Positions 45,562-56,404 are shown, counted from the stretch's first letter. The stretch is 64,000 bases of DNA from JALHSW01 sp963720675 (GCA_963720675.1 CAVRGH010000007.1:124001-188000), one strand, 5' to 3'. Numbers and translations: made by a program. Notes: generated by a model not told the origin, from the letters alone.

Positions 45562-46667
45562 TCACGCCCGCCACCCCGGCGGCCGAGCGAGGGTCACGTC
45601 GCCGAGCGCGAAGTCGAACACCGTGCGGATCCCCGGCTCCGCCCGGCACACCGCCTCGATGACGTTCGTGCACCGGGTCGCGGTGACCAGGTAGGCGCCC
45701 CAGAAGTGGCTCCCGTGCTCGGACACGTCGCACTGGAGCGTCAGCGCTCGGTGACCCGTCGAACTTCACCACGTAGCCGTTGGCCACCGGCCGATCGACC
45801 GGCCAGTCGGCCGGGATGCAGTCGGCGTCGACGTGGGTGATGTGCTCCCAGGTCACCGTCGGCCCATCGGTGATGACCGTGGTCCCGAACCACCGCGCGC
45901 CGATCGTCCCGGGTTCGACCGTCCCGGCGTGCTCGAAGACGATCTCCCGGGTCGCCGGCGCCCGTGCGCTCGAACGTCGAGGTGCTCACGACCTCGAACC
46001 CGAGCGCGGCGGCCGTGAGCGCGGCGGTCGCGCCCCACCCCTGCTCGATGGTCTGCTCGCTCACGAAGTTCGGGTCGGCGTGCTCGAGCGGGCGGCCGAA
46101 GCAGAGGAAGTCGGGGGCGGTCAGCCGGGGATCGTCGAAGGGCGAGTAGTCGAGGACCTCCTGGAGGCGGACCGACTCGACGGTCCCGCAGACCCCCGTG
46201 AGCACGACGGGGAGCACGTCGCTGAAGAAGCCGGGGTCGGTGCCGGTCATGAACAACGAGGTGTCGCCGTCGGCGCAGGCCGCCTCGACGTCGGCCACGG
46301 CCTGTGGCGCGAACGCCCGCCCGAAGTGCGGCCACTGCAGCGCCGAGATCCACGGGACGATGACGTTCGTCCCCGAGCGCAGCAGCTGCGCGATCTCGGC
46401 GATCGCTTCGTCCTCACGTTCGAGGATCTGCGAGTGGTAGAGGGCACAGTCGGCGTCGATCTCGACGATCTCCTCGAAGCGGTCGACGACCCGAACGCCG
46501 ACGGGATCACGCCCGACGAGCGGTCCGACGTCCTGGCCGTGCTTCTCGGGTGTGTGGCACCACACGCCGACGAGGTCGAGCTCGGGGCGATCCAGCACGA
46601 GGGGCAGGTTCAGCGACCCGACGTTGCCGAGGCTGCACTGGACCACGCGGCGCCGCGGCGGCGTCAT
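45562..46667 (-). CDS. DapB-like NAD(P)H-dependent reductase (amine dehydrogenase family), two frameshifts
   Basis: From ATG 46667 to TGA 45562, about 365 residues. RRVVQCSLGNVGSLNLPLVL is the nucleotide-binding Rossmann start, then VVDRFEEIVEIDADCALYHS, LLRSGTNVIVPWISALQWP and TGTDPGFFSDVLPVVLTG. Breaks near 45958 and 45750 move the frame into EHITHVDADCIPADWPVDRP and LQCDVSEHGSHFWGAYLVTA. Homologues are called dihydrodipicolinate reductase-like but occur in lipid and steroid clusters with unknown substrate. The start overlaps the LLM gene at 46664 by ATGA. Confidence 0.8.
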
Positions 46668-47503
46668 CGCGGGAGCACCGCCGCGGCACGATCCAACGCC
46701 CGCAGCACCTTGGCGGGATCGGCGGACGACGGCAGGGTGAAGACGACGCGCTCGACGCCGAGCGACGCGTAGTGCTCGATCTTGGCTGCGTCGGGATGCG
46801 TCCCGAACACCGTGATCGCGAGCGATTCGGGGTCACGACCGAGCTCCTGGGCGACGCGGTGGAGCTCCACGAGGTTCGCGGCGAGGCCGGATCCCCCGAT
46901 CGGCATCCAGCCGTCGGCGAACTCGGCGATGTGCCGGAACAGCTTCGGACCGGCGGCGCCACCGATGAGGACGGGCGGGTGGGGCTGCTGTCGGGGCTTC
47001 GGCCAGCACCAGCTCGGCGAGAAGCGCACGTGCTCACCGTCGAACGTCGCCTCGTCCTCGGTCCACAGGCGCTGCATCGCGAGCACCTTCTCGCGGAGGA
47101 TCGCCCGCCGGTGCGCCGGGTCGAGACCGTGGTCGGCGGCCTCCTCTCGGTTCCACCCGTACCCGACGCCGAGCACGACGCGGCCGCCGGAGAGCTGGTC
47201 GAGCGTCGCGACCTGCTTCGCCAGCGTGATGGGATCGTGCTGCGCGACGAGGCACACGCCGGTTCCCAGGCGGAGATCCGTCGTCGCGCCGGCCACCGAC
47301 GCGAGGGCGACCAGCGGATCGAGGATCCGGCGGTACGGATCGGGAAGCTCACCACCCGCCGGGAACGGTGAGCGGCGATCGACCGGGATGTGGGTGTGCT
47401 CGGCGAAGAACAGGGACTCGAAGCCTCGATCCTCCGCCTCCCGCCCAGGTTCGGCCGGGGTGATCGTCACGTCCGTCTGGACGATGAAGACGCCGTACTT
47501 CAC
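46664..47503 (-). CDS. LLM-class F420-dependent oxidoreductase
   Basis: 279 residues from GTG 47503, unbroken. MKYGVFIVQTDVTITPAEPG, RGFESLFFAEHTHIPVDRRS, QVATLDQLSGGRVVLGVGYG and HPPVLIGGAAGPKLFRHIAE are standard for the TIGR03619-like Rv2161c/Rv3079c subfamily. Uses F420 and probably acts on a lipid ketone or hydroxyl. Overlaps by ATGA with the DapB-like gene and lies about 40 bases after the acyl-CoA dehydrogenase, inside one long operon. Confidence 0.9.
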   Translation of the reverse strand: MKYGVFIVQTDVTITPAEPGREAEDRGFESLFFAEHTHIPVDRRSPFPAGGELPDPYRRILDPLVALASVAGATTDLRLGTGVCLVAQHDPITLAKQVATLDQLSGGRVVLGVGYGWNREEAADHGLDPAHRRAILREKVLAMQRLWTEDEATFDGEHVRFSPSWCWPKPRQQPHPPVLIGGAAGPKLFRHIAEFADGWMPIGGSGLAANLVELHRVAQELGRDPESLAITVFGTHPDAAKIEHYASLGVERVVFTLPSSADPAKVLRALDRAAAVLPR

Positions 47504-47542
47504 CCGGGCTCCTCGGATCCCGTGACGTCGCGGGTCGCGCGC

Positions 47543-48720
47543 TCACGCCACCGGCGTCCGCGGCAGACCCGAGGCCCTGCTCGGCGATGATCCCGCGCAT
47601 GACCTCGGACGTCCCGCCGTAGATCGTCGCGACCGCGGCATGGCGATGCGCGTGCTCGATCCAACCGTCGGCGGGGGCTCCGGCCGCACCGTGCGCGAGC
47701 AGGCCCTCGGGCCCGAGGAGGTCGAGCAGGTCGGCCGCGCCCTGCTGGAGCACCTCGGTGGCGAAGAGCTTCGCCATGGCCGCTTCGACCATCGGCGACT
47801 CGCCGCCCCCCGCCACGGACGCGGACTTCGTCGAGAGGAGCCGTGCGACGTGCAGGTCGGTCGCGATGCGGCCGAGACGAGCGTCGGTGAGCGAGTCGAC
47901 GGAGGCGCCTCCGTCGCGACCCAGCTCCTCCAGCGCGAACCCCAACACGCGAGCGAGCGTGCCGGTGAAGAGTGCGTTGCCACCGAACTGACCGCCGCGC
48001 TCACCCGCGAGCGCGGCCATCAGCACGCCCCAGCCCCGATCCACCTCACCGACCCGCCAGCGATCATCGACGCGCACATCGCTGTAGAAGGTGATGTTCG
48101 TGCGTTCACCGCCGAGGGTCCGGACCGGTTGGATCTCGATCCCGGCGGACTCCATCGGGACGAGGAACACCGTGAGGCCCTTGTGCTTGGCGACCGTCGG
48201 GTCCGTCCGCGTGAGCAGGAACACCCAGCGGGCTTCGTGCGCGAGCGTCGTGAACATCTTCTGGCCGTTGATGATCCACTCGTCCCCGTCGCGCGTCGCG
48301 CGGGTGGCGACTGCGGCAACGTCGGATCCGGCCTCCGGCTCGGTCAGGCCGAGACAGATCAGCGCCTCGCCCGCGAGGACCTCGCCCAGGACCGCGCGTC
48401 TGGAGCTCCGGCGTCGCGACTGAGCGCAGGGTGCTCGCGACGTTCATCGTCACGAACCATCCATCGAGCGGGGCGCCGGCGATCGCCATCTCCTCGACGA
48501 TCGCTCCCATCTCGAGTGGCGTGCGGGCGTCACCACCGGCCTCCGTGGGCCACGGACCCGCGAACCACGGTGTCCGGGCCAGCGCGCGGTGGAACTCCCA
48601 GTCGTGGACGGTGCCGGTCTGGTGCACCCGTTCGAGGGCCTCCGCCGACAGGTGCTCGCGAACGAACGCTGCGCTCTGCGACCGGAGCGCCGCGAGGTCC
48701 GCCTCTCGATCGAAGTCCAC
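47543..48720 (-). CDS. Acyl-CoA dehydrogenase, first of a pair, two frameshifts
   Basis: GTG 48720 (MDFDREADLAALRSQSAAFV) to TGA 47543, about 392 residues. It contains GPWPTEAGGDARTPLEMGAI, MFTTLAHEARWVFLLTRTDP, GLTVFLVPMESAGIEIQPVR and the FAD/substrate region VATIYGGTSEVMRGIIAEQG. Breaks lie near 48405 and near 47565 (the intended end reads GLPRTPVA). The neighbour at 48723 is a second, shorter dehydrogenase, and adjacent dehydrogenase genes in actinobacterial steroid loci encode alpha2beta2 heterotetramers. This subunit keeps the FAD-binding end. Confidence 0.88.
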
Positions 48721-48722
48721 GC

Positions 48723-49747
48723 TCAGACCGTCGCCCCGGCTCGGAGCAGCTCGCCGACCCGGGCGTACTCGCGGACGGGATCACCCAGCACGAGAGCCCA
48801 CGCCTTCACCCGGCGGAAGTACAGCTGGATGTCGTACTCGAGCATGAAGCCGTAGCCGCCGTGGAAGTGCAGGCCGTCGCGCGCCGCGCGCTGCGCAGCC
48901 GCCGCGGCGTGCGAGAACGCCATGGAAGCGAGGACCTCGACCTCGGCTGGGCGCGTGATCGGCGGCCCAGGCCGCTTCGCGCGCCAGCAGGCGCGCGCCT
49001 TCGAGACCGACCGCGACGTCGGCGAGACGATGGGCGACGGTCTGGAACGATCCGATCGCGACGCCGAACTGGCGGCGTTCGCACACGTACGCGGCAGCGA
49101 GGTCGAGCGCGCCCACTCCCGCACCGACGAGCAGCGCGGCCGTGAGGATCTTCCACTCGTCGACCGCGGTCGACCACGCCTGCCGGGCACGGTCACCCGG
49201 TCCCGAGCACCCGGAGGTCGGGCGCTCCACCGACGACCCAGCTCGCGACGGGCGTCGCGCCGAGCGTCGCTCCCGGTGCGTCTCGCCGCGCCTGCGCTCC
49301 GACCAGGACCAGATCGTCGCCGTCGACCGCCAGCACACGATCCGCGACCGCGCCGGCCGGGACGAGTGCAGCGACACCCGCCGAGGTCGGTCGGAGCGCG
49401 ACCGTCCAGCGCTCGCTCCCGGCAGCCAGCTCGGCGAGCGGCTCGTGCGCATCGAGTCGTTCGAGCAGGCGGGCGGCGACCGCGGACTCGATCAGGGGGA
49501 TGCTGCCGAGCCTTCTCCCCTGCTCGTGGCCGATGATCGAGAGATCGAGGAGCGTCCCCCCACCACCGCCCTGCTCCTCGGAGACTGCCAGCGTCGGCGC
49601 GCCCATGCCGACGACGTGTTCCCAGAGCGTCGGATCGAAGCCGGTTGCCTCGGCGGCGCGGACCTGTTGGGGGGTCGACGCTCGCTCGAAGAGCTGGGCG
49701 AACGCATCCCGAACGGCCTCCTGCTCGTCGGTGAGTGCCAGCTCCAC
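48723..49747 (-). CDS. Acyl-CoA dehydrogenase, second of a pair, two frameshifts
   Basis: GTG 49747 (VELALTDEQEAVRDAFAQLF), chosen for the GGGAG upstream, to TGA 48723. It keeps TLAVSEEQGGGGGTLLDLSI, CERRQFGVAIGSFQTVAHRL and DGLHFHGGYGFMLEYDIQLY, the C-terminal helix bundle. Breaks near 49197 and 48965. At about 341 residues it is shorter than a normal homotetrameric acyl-CoA dehydrogenase, as for the partner subunit of FadE28/FadE29-like heteromers. Two bases from the previous gene. Confidence 0.87.
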
Positions 49748-49760
49748 GTCTGCTCCCGGC

Positions 49761-50585
49761 TCAGCGGAAGCGGGGCTCGACGCGCGCCCCGCTCGCGAAC
49801 GCGGCCTGTCCGGCCTCGAGCGTCTCGCGGGTGTTCCCGAGACCGACGTACGCGTACCCGAGGTGGAGCGCCTGCGATCGGGAATGCTCGTACCCCGCCC
49901 AGATCGCACGGAGCGTTCCTTGCACCGCCAGGGGCGGAGCGCTCGCGATCGACTCGGCGACGAACGCCGCCGCGCTCACCAGGTCCGTGCCGGGCACCAC
50001 CTCGGTGACCAGGCCGATGTCGAAGGCCCGCTGCGCCGTGAGCCGTTCGTGGTTCCCCATCAGCTGCATTCGGGCCAGCTCGCCCAGCGGCATGCGTGCG
50101 GCGAAGTAGATCGACTCGAACGCTGCCGCCATGCCGTACGTGACATGCGGGTCGAAGAAGGTCGCGTGGTCGGCGGCGATGAGGATGTCGCACTCCCCCA
50201 GGATGTAGAAGGCACCGCCGGCGGCCATGCCGTTGACCGCGCCGATCACCGGCTTCCAGACATCGTTCGCCTTCGGGGCGATCCTCCCTGCGGGAGAGTC
50301 GAACATGAAGGGCGAGCTGCTCGGACTGCCGACCAGTGCGGCGTCGTTGAGCTGGTCGTAGTCCGCGAGCGCCTCGGTGCGATCGATCCCCGAGCAGAAC
50401 GCACGGTCGCCTGCTCCGGTGATCACGACGGCATGAACGTCGTCGTTGGCTCGGATCGACTGCCAGCACTCGTGGAGCTCGCGCTGCATCGCGGCATCGA
50501 ACGCGTTGTGGACCTCGGGCCGGTTCAGCGTGATCCACGCCACCGCATCGCGCTCGTCGTACAGGATGGTCCGAAATGCAGTCAT
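49761..50585 (-). CDS. Enoyl-CoA hydratase/isomerase family protein
   Basis: 274 residues from ATG 50585, unbroken. AWITLNRPEVHNAFDAAMQR, VITGAGDRAFCSGIDRTEAL (oxyanion loop), and KPVIGAVNGMAAGGAFYILG (second oxyanion GMAAGG) are diagnostic crotonase features. It hydrates a trans-2-enoyl-CoA or performs a related rearrangement. The start overlaps the ligase stop by ATGA and the next gene follows after 13 bases. The catalytic Glu pair is not obvious, since the usual E-x-A is replaced by GECDILIAAD, so the exact reaction may differ. Confidence 0.9.
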   Translation of the reverse strand: MTAFRTILYDERDAVAWITLNRPEVHNAFDAAMQRELHECWQSIRANDDVHAVVITGAGDRAFCSGIDRTEALADYDQLNDAALVGSPSSSPFMFDSPAGRIAPKANDVWKPVIGAVNGMAAGGAFYILGECDILIAADHATFFDPHVTYGMAAAFESIYFAARMPLGELARMQLMGNHERLTAQRAFDIGLVTEVVPGTDLVSAAAFVAESIASAPPLAVQGTLRAIWAGYEHSRSQALHLGYAYVGLGNTRETLEAGQAAFASGARVEPRFR

Positions 50586-52197
50586 CGTCCGGCGAGCTCG
50601 CTCACCGCGTCCCGGTCCCAGGTCTCGGGGCCGACCGGGCGATCGCGCAGCACCATCTTCTGGACCCGCCCGACCGCGTTCTTGGGAAGCGCGTCCATCG
50701 AGCTCGATGTAGCGAGGCACCGCGAACTTCGGCAGATGCTCCACGGAGTAGGCGTAGAGATCGTCGGGGGTCAACGCCTGGTCGGCCGGCACGACGCACA
50801 GCTTGACGTCGTCCTCCCCGAGGGGGCTCGGAACGGCGTGCGCGGCGCACTCGGCGACCGACGGGTGCCGGAGCAGGACCTGCTCGACCTCGAACGACGA
50901 GATGTTCTCGCCCCGTCGACGGATCGCGTCCTTCTTCCGGTCACTGAACGAGAGGTTGCCCTCCTCGTCGAACCGCCCGAGGTCTCCAGTGTGGAACCAC
51001 AGGTTCCGGAACTGCTCCAGCGTGGCCTCGGGACGGTTGCGGTACCCCTCGAACATCGCGTGCGCGACGACGGGGCGACACACGATCTCGCCGACCTCGC
51101 CGATCGGCACGGGCGCGTCGTCGTCGTCCACGAGCGCGATCTCGAAGTTGGGGTTCGGCTTCCCCGACGTGCCGGGCACCGTCGCCACATCGACGGATGA
51201 GAGCGCGAGTGGGAATGCCTCGGTCATGCCGAGCGCAGTGCCGATCGCGACGTCGTACCGTGCTTCGATCGCTCGGTGCAGCTCGGCCGGGACCGGCGCC
51301 GCGACGATGAGCCGGAGCGGCAGCGTGACGTCGGCGGGTTCAGGTGGGAGCCCGAACAGCATGACCACCATCGGGCCGACGCCGACGAACACCGTCGCTC
51401 CGACCTCGCGTACACGGTCCCAGCACGAGCTGACGTGGAAGCTGCTGTCGAGAACACTCGACAGCCCGGTCAGCAACGCCGGCATGACCAACCCGAGCGA
51501 TCCGCTGAGGTGGAACAACGGCACGGCGCCGTAGAGCACGTCGGAGGCTTCGTACGCGTACGCCGACGCGATGGTCGACGCGGAGGTGGCGAGCGACTGC
51601 TGGGTGAGGATCGCACCCTTCGAGGGCCCGGTCGTCCCCGAGGTGTAGAAGAGGCACGCCGCCTCGTTCCAGGCGAGTGGTCGTCCGCCGCCGATGCGGT
51701 CGGAAGGTTGGTCGGTGAGGACGGACGCCGACTGGACCGACATCGCTCCGAGTGCCGGCGGCACCTCGAGCGGCCCGTCGGTTGCGCCGCGAACCAGCAC
51801 GACTCGCAGGTCGGGGACCTCGGCGGCGACGTCGACGAGGAGCGGCAACAGCAGCTGGTCGACCAGGATCAGCTTCGCCCCGGAGTCGCGCAGCTGATGG
51901 ACGAGGAAGTCGCCGCGGAACGCGGCGTTCACGGGCGTCGACAGCGCGCCGATCTCGGTCGCCGCGAGCCAGACATCGACCCATTCGACGCAGTTGAGGG
52001 TGAGCATTGCGACCGTGTCGCCCGGGCCGACCCCGAGCGCCAGGAGCCCGTTCGCAGGTCGCGTTCACCCGCGCTCGGAGCTCGCCGTACGTGACCGCGG
52101 TCTCGTCGATCGCGAGGAAGAGCTTGTCGGGTGCAGACGCCGCGCGTTCGTCGATCAGCGCTCGGAACGTCGTCTGGCGTTCGGGCCGCCTGATCAT
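50582..52197 (-). CDS. Acyl-CoA ligase (AMP-binding family), two frameshifts
   Basis: ATG 52197 to TGA 50582, about 538 residues. The P-loop is FYTSGTTGPSKGAILTQ, the later motif is LWFHTGDLGRFDEEGNLSFS followed by DRKKDAIRRRGENISSFEVE, and the adenylation end is MDALPKNAVGRVQKMVL. Breaks occur near 52047 (after ELRARVNATCE) and near 50703 (an inserted G before ATGGACGCG). It forms acyl-adenylate and then acyl-CoA from a free carboxylic acid in the cytoplasm. ATGA overlaps with both neighbours fix both ends. A second ligase is at 57569-60256. Confidence 0.92.
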
Positions 52198-53292
52198 CGT
52201 GTCCCCCTCGTCGATGCGAACGTCAGACGCTTCGATTCACGTTGTCGGACGACGGCGGTTTCCAACGAGGGATCGGGGTTCGGGTAGAACTGCCAGGCCC
52301 AGCGACGCATGGCGCTGTAGTTCGCGGCCTCCTCCGGGGAGAAGTTGGGGGTGCCGCCGACCTTCATGTTCTCCCAGAGCGGGAAGTCCTGGGTGATCAC
52401 GTGCATCTGGTGCTTCACGAAACCCGTGATGGTCGGGCTCGGCTCGACGGCGTCTGGCGACTCCCGACGAGTGGTCATGCAGAACCAGTAGTCCGAGTAC
52501 TCGTCGTCGACCGGCGTCACGTTGGTGAGCTGGAGCGAGGAGATGAGGTCCTCCGGCCAGCGGACCCAGCCCTGGCCGACCCCGAGGTGGTTGAACTCCA
52601 GCGCCGCCGTGACCGGTCCGTTCGGCGTGAGCCACGTCGACTCCTTGCCGGCGCCGTAGGTCGCTTCGGCCCAGGCGTGGAAGAGCGGCCCTTCGAACGT
52701 GGTAGTCGCGGATCTCGGGGACCTCACCCGCACCGTGCACGTACTTGACGTGGATCGGGTCGGCACCGTTCTCGACCACGAGCTGGGGGTGCGCCTTGAT
52801 GCGGTGGACGACGCGCATCTCGTCGGTGATCGGGTAGCACTCGTCGGAGTCGAGCTCCGGGAAGGTCGGCGTCTCCCAGAGGGGTGGGCGACCCGCGAGG
52901 TCGTGCCACAGCAGCACGATGCCGTACTCCTCGACGAGCGGCCACGTCTCGAGGCGGAGCTTCTCCTTGCACGTCTGCACGCTGTCGGGGATGAAGGTGT
53001 TGCGTCCCTCACCGCTCCAATGCCACGCGTGCCAGGGGCAGACGATCTCGTCGCCCTGCACCGATCCACCGACGCCCAGGTTCGCGCCGAGATGCAGGCA
53101 GTACGCGTCGGCCGCGAACAGGTCGCCCGACTCGCCACGCCACAGGACGATGTCGCGGCCGAAGTAGTGGACGTGCTTTGCCTGGCCGACCTCGATGTCG
53201 TCGCTCCACGAGACCTGGAACCAACCGGTCGGGTACCGGTTGCCGGGCAAGGCGATCGGCGAGAGGACTTCCTGCGCTGTCGTTGCTGCCAT
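52194..53292 (-). CDS. Rieske oxygenase alpha subunit, KshA-like, one frameshift
   Basis: ATG 53292 to 52194, about 366 residues. The Rieske centre is exact: Cys65-x-His67-x17-Cys85-x2-His88 (CLHLGANLG and CPWHAWHW). The mononuclear iron motif is VENGADPIHVKYVHG. A break near 52703 moves from DYHVRR to HAWAEATYGAGKES. It resembles 3-ketosteroid 9-alpha-hydroxylase oxygenase components. The reductase component is not adjacent. It is the first gene of an operon with its own promoter (53338-53366) and overlaps the ligase by ATGA. Hydroxylates a ring or alkyl carbon. Confidence 0.88.
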
Positions 53293-53337
53293 GCGTGCAC
53301 TGCTCCCAGCGCCGGTGTTCGAGAAGGACAATCCCAA

Positions 53338-53366
53338 GTATTACAGAACTGAACTAGTTTTGGCAA
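53338..53366 (-). promoter_or_regulatory. Promoter of the Rieske-ligase operon with AAC-N2-GTT operator
   Basis: On the minus strand a TTGCCA -35 (53361-53366) and TAATAC -10 (53338-53343) are 17 bases apart. The spacer contains AACTAGTT (53352-53359), the AAC-N2-GTT core that KstR-type TetR regulators of cholesterol genes bind. The flanking T...A positions of the KstR consensus do not match. Confidence 0.6.
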
Positions 53367-53386
53367 ACCGATCTCAGGCGTCCGCG

Positions 53387-54152
53387 TCAGCGCGCGCCGC
53401 CGTCGAGTCGCAGCAGGGCACCGGTGCAGTAGCTCGATGCCGCCGAGGCGAAGTAGAGGGCCGCACCCACGATCTCCTCCGGCTCGCCGATCCGACCGAG
53501 GGCGAGCATCGACTGCATCTTCGCTTCCGCCCGCGGGCTCCACGCGCGGGCCACGTCGGTCCGAAACGGTCCTGCGATGATCGCGTTCACGCGGACCTGC
53601 GGCCCCAAGGCTTGGGCGAGCCCCTCGGTCAGGGTGTTGAGCCCGGCCTTCGCGATCGCGTACGGCAGTGCATCACCGCCCGGGCGCAGCGCCGTGGTCG
53701 ACGAGATGTTGAGGATCGACCCGCCTTCGCCCTCGCTCATGCGAGTGCCGATGAGGGCCGACAGACGGAACGGCCCCTTGAGGTTCACGCCGAGCACCTT
53801 GTCGTACAGCGCCTCGGTGATCCCCTCCAGCGAGTCGTAGAGCGGCGACAGGCCGGCGTTGTTCACGAGCACATCGACCCGACCGAACGCGCGGTGGGCT
53901 TCGTCCGCCAGCGCGGTGCACTGATCCCAGTCACCGACGTTGCAGGCGACCGGTACCGCCCGGGTCCCGAACTGCTCCTCGACCGATGCCGCGAGCGCCT
54001 CGCACGCTTCGAGCTTCCGGCTGGCGATCACCACGTCGCGCGCCACGCGCCGCGCAAGCCAGCACGATCTCCCGACCGAGGCCTCGACTCCCCCCGGTCA
54101 CGACCACGACCCGATCCGTGAGGTCCGAGTGCTCGCCTCCCGCCGGCGCCAT
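53387..54152 (-). CDS. Short-chain dehydrogenase/reductase, one frameshift
   Basis: ATG 54152 to 53387, about 255 residues. The glycine motif VVVTGGSRGLGREIVLACAA is N-terminal, then VLVNNAGLSPLYDS, the catalytic Ser in ILNISSTTALR and YAIAKAGLNTLTEGLA (YxxxK). The break near 54054 lies between the N-terminal 40 residues and RDVVIASRKLEACE. It oxidises or reduces a hydroxyacyl-CoA or sterol hydroxyl with NAD(P). The start overlaps the phosphotransferase stop by one base. Confidence 0.9.
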
Positions 54153-55223
54153 CAGCCCGCTCGCCCGGTTCGCATCACCAGCGTCGCCCGCTCGAGGAGG
54201 CCGAGCGAGATCTCGTGCAGGAAGTCACCCGTGGCCCTCGGAGCACGCCCGGCACACGCACGCGCGTGGGTTCCCTCGACGACGATGCCGGTCTTGAAGC
54301 ACGCGAGCACGACGTACCAATCGAGCGCGGAGAGGTCGCGCGTCGAACGTTCGGCGTAGTGGCGGACGAGCTCGTCGGTCAGTCGGCAGCGCACCCGCAG
54401 CCCCGAGCACGCCGGAGAGCGGGGTCGCTCCCCCGGGCGTCGGCCACGACGCGAGGAGCAACCCGAGGTCGAGCAACGGATCGCCGATCGTGCACATCTC
54501 CCAATCGACGATCGCCGCCACACCGGGCCCGGCGCGCTCGAACAGGAGGTTCCCGAGGTGGAAGTCGCCGTGCAGGATCCCCGGCGTCCACGTCGTCGGC
54601 AGGCGCTCGACGAGCCAGGTCGCGATCGCTTCGACGCCGGGGAGTTGTTCCGGTTCGTAGCCGGCAAAGCGCTCATACGCCGCCAGGTGATCGAGCCATC
54701 GAGGGACCTGACGCTCGAGGAAGCCCTCGGGCCGCCCGAAGTCGGACAAGCCGACCTGCCGATGGTCGACGGCCCCGAGACGGGCGAGCGCCTCGACCGC
54801 GGCCAGGCCCATCGCATGGCGGATCTCCGGGCTCCCCGCGTGCAGGGCGGGCAGCTCGACGGCCGGGTTGAAGCCGTCGATCGGCTCCATCAGGTAGAAG
54901 ACGGCGCCGTCGAGCACCGTGTCGTCGTCGCACACGGCGAACAGGTGCGGATGGGGCACGTCCGTGGCGTCGAGTGCGGCGAGGACGCGGCCCTCGCGGG
55001 CGATCACCCGGTTGCTCTCGGGCCGGAGGTGCTGGGGGCCGCGGCGCAGGACGAACTCCCGATTCCCGCGCCGGAAGCGCAGCAGGACGTTCTGGGACCC
55101 TCCCGCGAGTCGCTCGACACCCTCGAGCTCGCCGTCGCCCAGCCCGCGCTCGGTCATCCACGCTTCGAGCGCGGCGAGCGGGATCGGGGACGGATCCAGT
55201 CGGGATCCGTGCTCGACGCTCAT
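54152..55223 (-). CDS. Phosphotransferase (APH, ACAD10/11-like), one frameshift
   Basis: ATG 55223 to 54152, about 356 residues. The kinase motifs are complete: LHGDFHLGNLLFERAG (HGD catalytic loop), then AIVDWEMCTIGDPLLDLG, the Mg-binding Asp segment. A break near 54400 precedes LTDELVRHYAERSTRDLS. It has ATGA and TGATG overlaps with its neighbours. ACAD10/11-like kinases phosphorylate 4-hydroxyacyl-CoAs, so this enzyme may help bypass a blocked beta-oxidation step. A more divergent homologue is at 41934. Confidence 0.88.
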
Positions 55224-56404
55224 CTCGGGCGTGGCGTGAGGAGCTCCACCGCGTTCTCGCGCATGATGCGGCGGACGTCGCCCGGTGGCAACGCCGGGAG
55301 GTACTCGACGAAGTCTCCCGGCTCACGAACGCCTTCGGGGTGGGGCCAGTCCGAGCCGAACAGGACGTGGTCGACACCGATGGCCTCGATGAGCGCCTCG
55401 ATGTCGTCCTCCCAGAACGGGCAGACCCACACATGGCGTCGCACCGTCTCGCGAGGGTCCTCGGCGAAGAGCTTCGTGCGGCGGTGGTAGAGCTTCTCGA
55501 GCCGGTCGAGGAGCACGATCAGCCAGTCGGACCCTTGCTCGACCGAGACGATTCGGAGGTTCGGGAAGCGGGCGAAGAGCTGTTGCATCACCATGACGCC
55601 GAGCATGTCCTGCATCGGCCGATCGACCGAGAACAGGCTGCCGAGGCGCATCTTCGGCGAGAACGCGTCCATGACCGCCGGATCGTCGTAGTCCTGGAAG
55701 TAGCGGAAGTACCCGGCGTCCGCCGCGTGGTAGGCGACGGCGATGCCGGCCTCCTCGATCTTCTGCCAGATCGGGTCGAAGCGGGTGTTCGCCGGTGACG
55801 ACCGCTCGCCACCGGCGAGCGCGACCGGTCCGGGGCGCATGTTCACGACCCGCGCACCGCGCTCCAGCACCCAGTCGAGCTCGGCGAGTGCCGCGTCCAC
55901 GTCTGACATCGCGATGACCGGCGCCGCGATCGTGGGGCCGGCGAAGCCCCATTCCTCGAACAGCCATCGGTTGAACGCTCGGAGGGTCTCGTGCATCGCT
56001 TCGATGTCGCCGCTCAGCGCTTCTTCGATGCCGCAGGTGAACGTCGGGAGCAGGACGATCTCCTCGACGCCCTGCTCCGCCATGCGCACGGTTCGCGGCG
56101 CTCGCTGCTGGTACTCGGGTTGCAGCGGCTCGAGCTCGGCCAGGCTCCGGGCACTCTGTCCCTGGGTCTCGCCGCGGAAGTACGCCTCGAGCGATCCCGG
56201 TGCCGCGATCGGGTCGAACGTGACGTTCGGGACGAAGTTGCTGAGCCGACCGCCGATCACCGGGTACGTGCGCGTGCCCTTCGTGACCATCTCGACACCT
56301 CGGCCCTAGCGCTTGATCCGTTCGTCGAGGTGACGGGACCACGCGTCGAGGGGCTCGTAATAGTGGTTGTCGAAGTCGACGAGCTGGTAGTCGAACTCGG
56401 TCAT
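55220..56404 (-). CDS. Amidohydrolase family protein interrupted by an in-frame TAG
   Basis: From ATG 56404 (MTEFDYQLVDFDNHYYEPLD, with the D-x-N-x-Y-Y-E-P version of the N-terminal motif) the frame meets TAG at 56306-56308 and then continues without frame change (MVTKGTRTYPVIGGRLS) to 55220, total about 394 residues. C-terminal metal region: DHVLFGSDWPHPEGV. Without the stop this would be a normal Amidohydro_2 protein. Either a base error turned a sense codon into TAG, or the 356-residue downstream frame from ATG 56290 is used. Overlaps the phosphotransferase by ATGA. Confidence 0.85.

Noticed and set aside
49761..52007. A continuous frame joining an acyl-CoA ligase to enoyl-CoA hydratase as a fusion
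   Set aside because: An extra G near 50703 explains it. With that base removed the ligase ends normally (NAVGRVQKMVL and onward) at a TGA that overlaps the hydratase ATG, so these are two genes.
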